From positions 62,001 to 126,000 of the forward strand of contig JASNZV010000012.1 in NCBI GenBank assembly GCA_048499455.1: a DNA stretch of 64,000 nucleotides, in the 5' to 3' direction. A model generated the notes under the pieces. The model had not been told where the DNA came from. It worked only from the letters and a program-made list of their open reading frames with translations, and ran no database searches. The DNA is from CFX5 sp023384495 (GTDB taxonomy: Bacteria > Chloroflexota > Anaerolineae > Caldilineales > Caldilineaceae). Numbering within the stretch: the first letter of the stretch is position 1; each line of letters begins with the position of its first letter. The position numbers and the translations under genes are program-made. Below, one piece after another: positions 59,182-64,000 of this stretch.

Positions 59182-60240
59182 TCAGAGCGCGCTGGTGTCG
59201 ATCCCTAATTCCTCGCCAACCTGGCGCAAGGCGTCCACCACATAGGCTTCGAGCGGGATGCCATTTTTCAGCCGCTCTTGCCGTTTGAGGTGCTCGATCT
59301 CACCGGGCAGATAGATGCGGTCTACCCCCTTGGCCAGGGGTACGGCGCGCTGTTCGGCCACCACCTGCGCCATGCTATGGCGGAACTCCTCTAATGGGAT
59401 GAAGTGCGCAATGTCAAGCGCCAGGAAAAAGTGGCCGTGCCCCTGCGGTATGGTCGGGTCGGCCATCGGGGGCATGGTGGGGCCAAAGGTGCTGCCGCTG
59501 AGCATACTGCTCAACACCTGCATTACTAGCGCCAGGCCGTAGCCTTTGTAGCCACCCACCGGCAGCAGCACACCGGTCATCGCTTCGTGCGGGTCCTCGG
59601 TGGGTTCGCCGTCGGCGTTGAGCGCCCAGGTTGGCGGAATCTTTTCCCGGCGTTGGGCGGCCAGAAAGATCTTGCCCCAGGCCACGACGCTTTGCGCCAT
59701 GTCGAGCACCAGCGTAAAGTCGTCGTCCACCGGGATGGCGTAGGCCAGGGGATTGTTGCCGACCACCAGTTTGCCAGCGCCACCCCAGGGGGCCATGGTG
59801 GGTTCGGCGTCGGTGGTGGCAAAGCCGATCTGGTTCTGTTGTGCGGCCATTTGCGCGTAGTAAGCAGCAGCGCCAAAATGATTGGAGTTATGCACGGCAG
59901 CCACCCCCACGCCGCTCTGCTTTGCCTTCTCGATGGCAAGCTGCATGGCCCGTACGCTTGCCACCTGCCCCAGCGCCCCATCGGCGTCGAGCAGCACCAG
60001 GGCAGGCGTCTCGCGCATCACAGTCAACCGCGGGCGAGGATTTGTGCCGCCGCGCCGCAGCCGCTCAGTGTAACTCTTGACCCACCAGACTCCATGCGAA
60101 TGGACGCCGCGCAGATCGGCTTCGACCAGCGTGTCGGCCACCAGCGCCGCATCCGCAGCGGGCGCGCCCACCTGTTCAAAGGCGGCGGTGCAGAAACGGC
60201 GCAGAGGCTCGACGGCGATCGCCTGCGTATTTGCGTTCAT
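59182..60240 (-). CDS. Malate/L-lactate dehydrogenase (Ldh2-type) family oxidoreductase
   Basis: The product has 352 aa. Family motifs: DLRGVHSHGVWW, GVAAVHNSNHFGAAAYYA, APWGGAGKLVVGNNPLAYAIP and GYKGYGLALV. NAD(P)-dependent reduction of a 2-oxo acid; members also include ureidoglycolate and sulfolactate dehydrogenases. Its start overlaps the stop of the aldolase gene (ATGA), so the pair likely works in sequence on a 2-oxo acid. Confidence 0.9.
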   Translation of the reverse strand: MNANTQAIAVEPLRRFCTAAFEQVGAPAADAALVADTLVEADLRGVHSHGVWWVKSYTERLRRGGTNPRPRLTVMRETPALVLLDADGALGQVASVRAMQLAIEKAKQSGVGVAAVHNSNHFGAAAYYAQMAAQQNQIGFATTDAEPTMAPWGGAGKLVVGNNPLAYAIPVDDDFTLVLDMAQSVVAWGKIFLAAQRREKIPPTWALNADGEPTEDPHEAMTGVLLPVGGYKGYGLALVMQVLSSMLSGSTFGPTMPPMADPTIPQGHGHFFLALDIAHFIPLEEFRHSMAQVVAEQRAVPLAKGVDRIYLPGEIEHLKRQERLKNGIPLEAYVVDALRQVGEELGIDTSAL

Positions 60241-61019
60241 GGCTGTTTCTCTTTCAGTGCCTGGGCGCCCTGCGCCGCCCCATTGAAGATGAACTCGATG
60301 TCCGATGCGTAGGCAATAAAGCGAACGCCCTGGTCATGAAGCGGCCCAATGGCGGTGGGGTCGCTGGTATGGATGCCCGGAGCGATGTTATGTTGGGCCG
60401 TGGTCGTGATGATCTGGCTGATTGTCTCCTGCACCTGTGGATGGCCCTGCTGCCCGGCAAACCCCATGGAGATGGAGAGATCCTCTGGGCCGATAAAGAA
60501 GACATCGACACCCGGCGCCTGCGCGATCTCGTCCAGATTGGCGACCGCCGTCGTGTTCTCGATCTGGACGATGACTAGGGTCTCCTTGTTGGCGTGGGCG
60601 ATATATTCAGGCGTAGTCACCCAGCGGAAATCGGTATTGCCCAGGCCCGAAGCCATGCCGCGACGACCGGCGGTGGGGTACTTCAGGTAGCTGACAAACT
60701 CACGCACCTGATCCGGCGTCTCCACCCGTGGCAACATTAACCCTTGCGCCCCGGCGTCGAGGATGCGCCCGACCCGCTCCCAGGCCAGGTCAGGCACACG
60801 CACAATGGGCGTGATCTCCACCAGGCGGGCCATACGCACAATATCGGCCATAGTCTCCAGGTTGTAGGCCCCGTGCTCCATGTCCACGATGAGAAAATCC
60901 AGCCCGGCGGCGGCGAGCAGCTGGGTCACAGCGGGCGTACGTATCTCTTCCAGCCAGCAGCCGATGACGGTCTTGCCCTGGCGTAGTTGCTGTTTGGTGA
61001 TATTCTTTCGCATAGTCAT
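60237..61019 (-). CDS. HpcH/HpaI-family class II aldolase
   Basis: The product has 260 aa from the ATG at 61019 with GGAAGG upstream. Motifs: GCWLEEIRTPAVTQLLAAAG, DFLIVDMEHGAY, VETPDQVREFV, VIVQIENTTAVANLDEIAQ and GPEDLSISMG. Metal-dependent retro-aldol cleavage of a hydroxy-2-oxo acid giving pyruvate and an aldehyde, which the dehydrogenase downstream could process. Substrate unknown. Confidence 0.9.
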   Translation of the reverse strand: MTMRKNITKQQLRQGKTVIGCWLEEIRTPAVTQLLAAAGLDFLIVDMEHGAYNLETMADIVRMARLVEITPIVRVPDLAWERVGRILDAGAQGLMLPRVETPDQVREFVSYLKYPTAGRRGMASGLGNTDFRWVTTPEYIAHANKETLVIVQIENTTAVANLDEIAQAPGVDVFFIGPEDLSISMGFAGQQGHPQVQETISQIITTTAQHNIAPGIHTSDPTAIGPLHDQGVRFIAYASDIEFIFNGAAQGAQALKEKQP

Positions 61020-61157
61020 AAATAACCCTTCCGCAATATAACCTTGAAATTCCATAAACCCTCAAACATCCAACAACTGATAGCGAAACTTGACGTATAC
61101 AACAGAAACACCATATAGTTATACAGCATAGATGTCGTATTTTTTGAGGGTAGAACA

Positions 61158-61457
61158 ATGTTGACCAAAGAAAAAGTAACGTTGACCTTGCCATCTGATG
61201 TAATGGAAACCGTACGCAGCCTGGTTCCGCCGCGCCGCCAGAGCCAGTTTATTGCTGAGGCAATCCGCTATTTTGTTGCCGAACAGCAGCGAAAATCCCT
61301 GCGTGAGCGCTTGATTGCTGGTTACCAGGCCAATGCCGCCGCCGATAGCGCCCTTGCTTCCGAGTGGTCGGCAGTGGAGGATGAAGCCTGGCTCAACCAT
61401 GTTCCTCCCTATGCAGCAGAGGAGGGCGCGGATGACGCTGCAAATTCGGCGGGGTGA
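61158..61457 (+). CDS. Ribbon-helix-helix antitoxin
   Basis: The product has 99 aa. EKVTLTLPSDVMETVRSLV and SQFIAEAIRYFVAEQQRK form a ribbon-helix-helix DNA-binding domain. The acidic C-terminus (WSAVEDEAWLNHVPPYAAEE) would wrap the toxin. It overlaps the toxin start by 26 bp. Confidence 0.85.
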   Translation: MLTKEKVTLTLPSDVMETVRSLVPPRRQSQFIAEAIRYFVAEQQRKSLRERLIAGYQANAAADSALASEWSAVEDEAWLNHVPPYAAEEGADDAANSAG

Positions 61458-61785
61458 CATCTACACGGTGGACCTAGAGCCGGTCCGTGGCTCAGAACAA
61501 GGCAAGGTTCGGCCTGCCCTTGTCATTCAAAACGATGTTGGCAATCGTTATAGTCCTACGGTCATTGTTGCGGCAATTACCTCAGGTGGACATTCACGGT
61601 TCGATGTCAATGTGGTCGTGAAGGCGCCAGAAGGTGGCCTGGCCAACGACTCACTGATCCTGCTCAATCAAATCCGCACGGTAGACAAAAGTCGTCTTGG
61701 CCGCTATTGGGGCCGAGTTTCGCCACAAACTATGGCTGCGGTCGATGAAGCGATCAAAATCAGTCTTGGCCTTGTTCCAGTATAG
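61432..61785 (+). CDS. MazF/PemK-type endoribonuclease toxin
   Basis: The product has 117 aa; GGAGGG precedes the ATG at 61432. RRGDIYTVDLEPVRGSEQGK, VRPALVIQND and LNQIRTVDKSRLG are the MazF signature, including the catalytic-loop Arg and the conserved Thr. It cleaves mRNA at short motifs. Paired with the antitoxin above. Confidence 0.92.
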   Translation: MTLQIRRGDIYTVDLEPVRGSEQGKVRPALVIQNDVGNRYSPTVIVAAITSGGHSRFDVNVVVKAPEGGLANDSLILLNQIRTVDKSRLGRYWGRVSPQTMAAVDEAIKISLGLVPV

Positions 61786-61839
61786 TTGTTGCTTCGACAC
61801 TGCTGTCCATGACTGACCTGTGGCCGCGTAAACGCCCTT

Positions 61840-62667
61840 CTATGCCTGCGACTTGAACTTATCCGCCCCCACTGTCTCCAACCAGGCCTCGGCGGTGGGG
61901 TCGATGATGGTCAACCCGCCATCGACAATCAGTGTGGCGCCGGTGATAAACGACGCCTGGTCTGAGGCCAGAAAGAGCACCGCCTGGGCAATCTCGTCGG
62001 GGCGGCCCATACGCCCCAGCAGGGAGGTGGTCTTCTCCCATTCCTCCCGTCGAGCTTGAGTTTCCGGCGTCGGCTCGCCCGCAGGCAGGGTCACTGCGGT
62101 CTTGATCCAGCCGGGGCTGACACAGTTGACGCGAATGCCGTAGGGCGCATACTCGACTGCCAGGCTGCGGGTCAGCCCTTCGACGCCGGCCTTGGCTGCG
62201 CCGTAGATGCCATAGTTGCCATGCACCGCCGCCGTCGACGAGATGTTGACAATCGCACCGCCGCCGGCCTTGCGCAGTTCGGGCATGGCATAGGCCGAGA
62301 CCAGATAGGTCGAGGTCAAGTTGGCGCCGACGAGTTTGTCCCACCGTATGCCCGGCCCATCCTCCGGCTGCACACCCGATTTCTGCGCCCCAGCGCCCGC
62401 ATTGTTAACCACCAGATGGAGCGCGCCATATTCAGCAATGGTCTGTTCGGTGACCCGGCGCGCCTCTTCTTCCTGGCTCAGGTCGGCAGCCACAAAGAGA
62501 GCCGGGCCGCCGGCCTGACGCAGCGCCCGCAGGGTCTCCTCGCCGCGCGCCACGTTGCGCCCGGTGATGACCACCCTGGCTCCCTCGCTGACGGCCAGTT
62601 CGGCGATGCTGCGGCCAATGCCGCCGTTGCCGCCGGTTATCAGGGCTACCTTATCTTTCAGACGCAT
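61840..62667 (-). CDS. Short-chain dehydrogenase/reductase
   Basis: The product has 275 aa. VALITGGNGGIG, NNAGAGAQ, NISSTAAVHG and the catalytic YGAAKAG give a classical SDR; GGLTIIDPTAEAW ends it. Resembles 3-oxoacyl-ACP reductase or glucose-dehydrogenase-type enzymes. Next to a Gfo/Idh/MocA gene on the same strand, so sugar or polyol oxidation is likely. Confidence 0.9.
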   Translation of the reverse strand: MRLKDKVALITGGNGGIGRSIAELAVSEGARVVITGRNVARGEETLRALRQAGGPALFVAADLSQEEEARRVTEQTIAEYGALHLVVNNAGAGAQKSGVQPEDGPGIRWDKLVGANLTSTYLVSAYAMPELRKAGGGAIVNISSTAAVHGNYGIYGAAKAGVEGLTRSLAVEYAPYGIRVNCVSPGWIKTAVTLPAGEPTPETQARREEWEKTTSLLGRMGRPDEIAQAVLFLASDQASFITGATLIVDGGLTIIDPTAEAWLETVGADKFKSQA

Positions 62668-62824
62668 GTTGACAAAGCCTCCCCACGTGTCAACAGTAGG
62701 GCAAGATGGCAGCTTGCCCTACTGAATCGATTTTGTGCTATCATCGTAGCGTTCGAGCGTTCAGCCTCAGGGCTTGCAGCCCGATTAGGGCGCGGCAAGC
62801 CCCGAGCACGTCTCTCCGGCTACC

Positions 62825-64000
62825 TCAACTTAGAAACGGTGCAGCGAGCGATGGCGTCGGATCTTTCACCAGGTCTACCAGCGTCTCCACGAGTTTCCCC
62901 CCGCGCCAGTTCTGCAGCCTGGCATCGTCTACTGTCGGCAACGCGCCCGGACGGCTCGGCGGCGGCAACTCGAAATTGGTGTAGGCCCACTTCTTGAACG
63001 CCTCGGTGTGATTCCAGCCGCCCCAGTGGATGCCGTTGAGGATCTTCATCGATTCGCCACAACTCTCCGGGCTGATAGTGACGTCCCGGTTTTCTTTCAC
63101 CGCCTGAATGATGTCGTGCATCTGTAACAGGACGCGGCGGTCGTGGGTGTCGTTCCAGTTTTGCTGACCCGGTCCTTGCAGACCGGCCAGGTGGTTCTCC
63201 AGGCCGTCGCGCAGCTCTTCCTCTTGCGTCTTGTCGTTCAGCGAGAAGTCAATCGTGTAGAGCCAGGGCAGCACAGCAAAAATTTCACCCTTGCTGCCGG
63301 CGATGCGCATCCAGACTGTGCCCTCGGGCTCGTCGCAGATGCTGGTGGCAAAGAACTTGCCGTGGACGCCGCTGCGGAAGTTGACCAGCCCGTAGCCGAT
63401 GTCCTCAACTTCGATATTGGGGTGGAGCAGGTTGGTCCAGTAGCCATACGCCGTGTCCACGCCGCCCATCAACCACTGCCAGGTATCCCAAGTATAGATG
63501 GCCTGGTTGACAAAGATGCCGCCGCCCTCGCGATCCCAGGTGCCGCGCCAGCGCGCCTTTTCATAGTAGCCGATGTTGCGATAGTAGAAATCGACCAGGA
63601 ACGTGAACGAGATGTCGCCGATCTCCGGCAGCACATGCTCCCTGATCCAACGGTGGCGTGGGTTAACCTGTTCCGAGGACATGGTCAGCCGCACACCGTT
63701 CTTTTTGGCGGCGTGGACCATCTCGTGGACCTCGCCCACGTTCATGCACATGGGTTTTTCGACCAGCACATGCTTGCCGGCATTGGCGGCGTCGATGGTC
63801 ATGGGGGCGTGGAGGTAGTGGGGGGTGCAAATGGCGACGGCGTCCACGCGCTTGTCGGCGAGCAGGTCGTGATAGTCGATGTAGACCGTCTCGACGCCAA
63901 ACTCCTGCGCCCGCCGTTTGGCCGCCGCCTCCACCGCATCGGAGAGCGCCACGATCTCGCACTCGTCGGCCAGTTCCCGGTAGGCGCGGTAATGGGAAGC
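62825..64000 (-). CDS. Gfo/Idh/MocA-family oxidoreductase (5' partial)
   Basis: The frame stays open to the window end (ASHYRAYREL before the GTG at 63952), so the first ~20 residues with the Rossmann GxGxxG lie outside. EKPMCMN is the EKP motif whose Lys takes part in catalysis. VDAVAICTPHYLHAPMTIDA precedes it, and WDREGGGIFVNQAIYTWDTW follows in the C-terminal domain. NAD(P)-dependent oxidation of a sugar or inositol is expected. Same strand as the SDR, 157 bp apart. Confidence 0.9.
   Translation of the reverse strand, partial: ASHYRAYRELADECEIVALSDAVEAAAKRRAQEFGVETVYIDYHDLLADKRVDAVAICTPHYLHAPMTIDAANAGKHVLVEKPMCMNVGEVHEMVHAAKKNGVRLTMSSEQVNPRHRWIREHVLPEIGDISFTFLVDFYYRNIGYYEKARWRGTWDREGGGIFVNQAIYTWDTWQWLMGGVDTAYGYWTNLLHPNIEVEDIGYGLVNFRSGVHGKFFATSICDEPEGTVWMRIAGSKGEIFAVLPWLYTIDFSLNDKTQEEELRDGLENHLAGLQGPGQQNWNDTHDRRVLLQMHDIIQAVKENRDVTISPESCGESMKILNGIHWGGWNHTEAFKKWAYTNFELPPPSRPGALPTVDDARLQNWRGGKLVETLVDLVKDPTPSLAAPFLS

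Overview
The window reads like one contig of a GC-rich, filamentous-type Chloroflexi (Caldilineae/Anaerolineae-like) genome. The reasons are NACHT NTPases fused to formylglycine-generating-enzyme-like (FGE) domains, large LysM/SH3/M23/PGRP cell-wall proteins without clear outer-membrane partners, a MalT/LuxR N-terminal module of the kind I recall from Ktedonobacter relatives, and many GTG starts. The taxonomic call is an inference from gene content; no rRNA gene is present.

The standout is at 1-8589: a diversity-generating retroelement (DGR). Its order is target 1 (NACHT-FGE, ending in variable repeat VR1), a reverse transcriptase (RT), an Avd-like accessory protein, a template repeat (TR, 12 AAC codons) and target 2 (coiled coil-membrane segment-FGE, ending in VR2). 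VR1 and VR2 differ from the TR by 16 and 19 substitutions. Every one falls on a TR adenine, which is the DGR signature. Both VRs are followed by a shared ~145-bp tail holding a perfect GC hairpin. The RT gene is cut in two, six residues after its first catalytic Asp, by a ~3.0-kb large-serine-recombinase element (2367-5389). Removing the element at a shared TTC restores an uninterrupted 352-codon RT, so the DGR may be switched off reversibly.

8618-20115 holds envelope genes on the minus strand (TolB-like propeller with SH3 domains, HlyD-type adaptor, LysM protein, M23/TIM-barrel protein), a methyltransferase-TetR pair with paired operator-like palindromes, a tandem double-SDR protein and a small HTH-like protein. 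20167-24577 encodes a MalK-type ATPase and a ProV/ProW betaine-type importer with a duplicated permease; the matching ProX-like binding lipoprotein is 25 kb away. 24587-33431 contains a second NACHT-FGE protein, an amino-acid-type binding lipoprotein, a CAP/LysM protein, a membrane FGE protein and a CysQ-like phosphatase. 33621-41366 contains two giant paralogous cell-wall proteins and scpA. glmS (42011-43870) is preceded by a convincing glmS ribozyme. rpmG (162 bp) lies at 47311-47472.

50822-57212 is a redox operon: NarI-like cytochrome b, cupin, NasA-type molybdoenzyme, four-cluster ferredoxin, Tat-anchored Rieske protein, small membrane protein and TDT/SLAC1-type channel. It is flanked by ~70-bp direct repeats. 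57688-59134 is a graveyard with an ISL3-like fragment, an attC-like palindrome, a truncated oxidoreductase start and a DUF4386-like fragment. The window ends with an Ldh2-type dehydrogenase/HpaI-aldolase pair, a MazEF-type toxin-antitoxin pair, an SDR and a Gfo/Idh/MocA oxidoreductase cut by the window edge.
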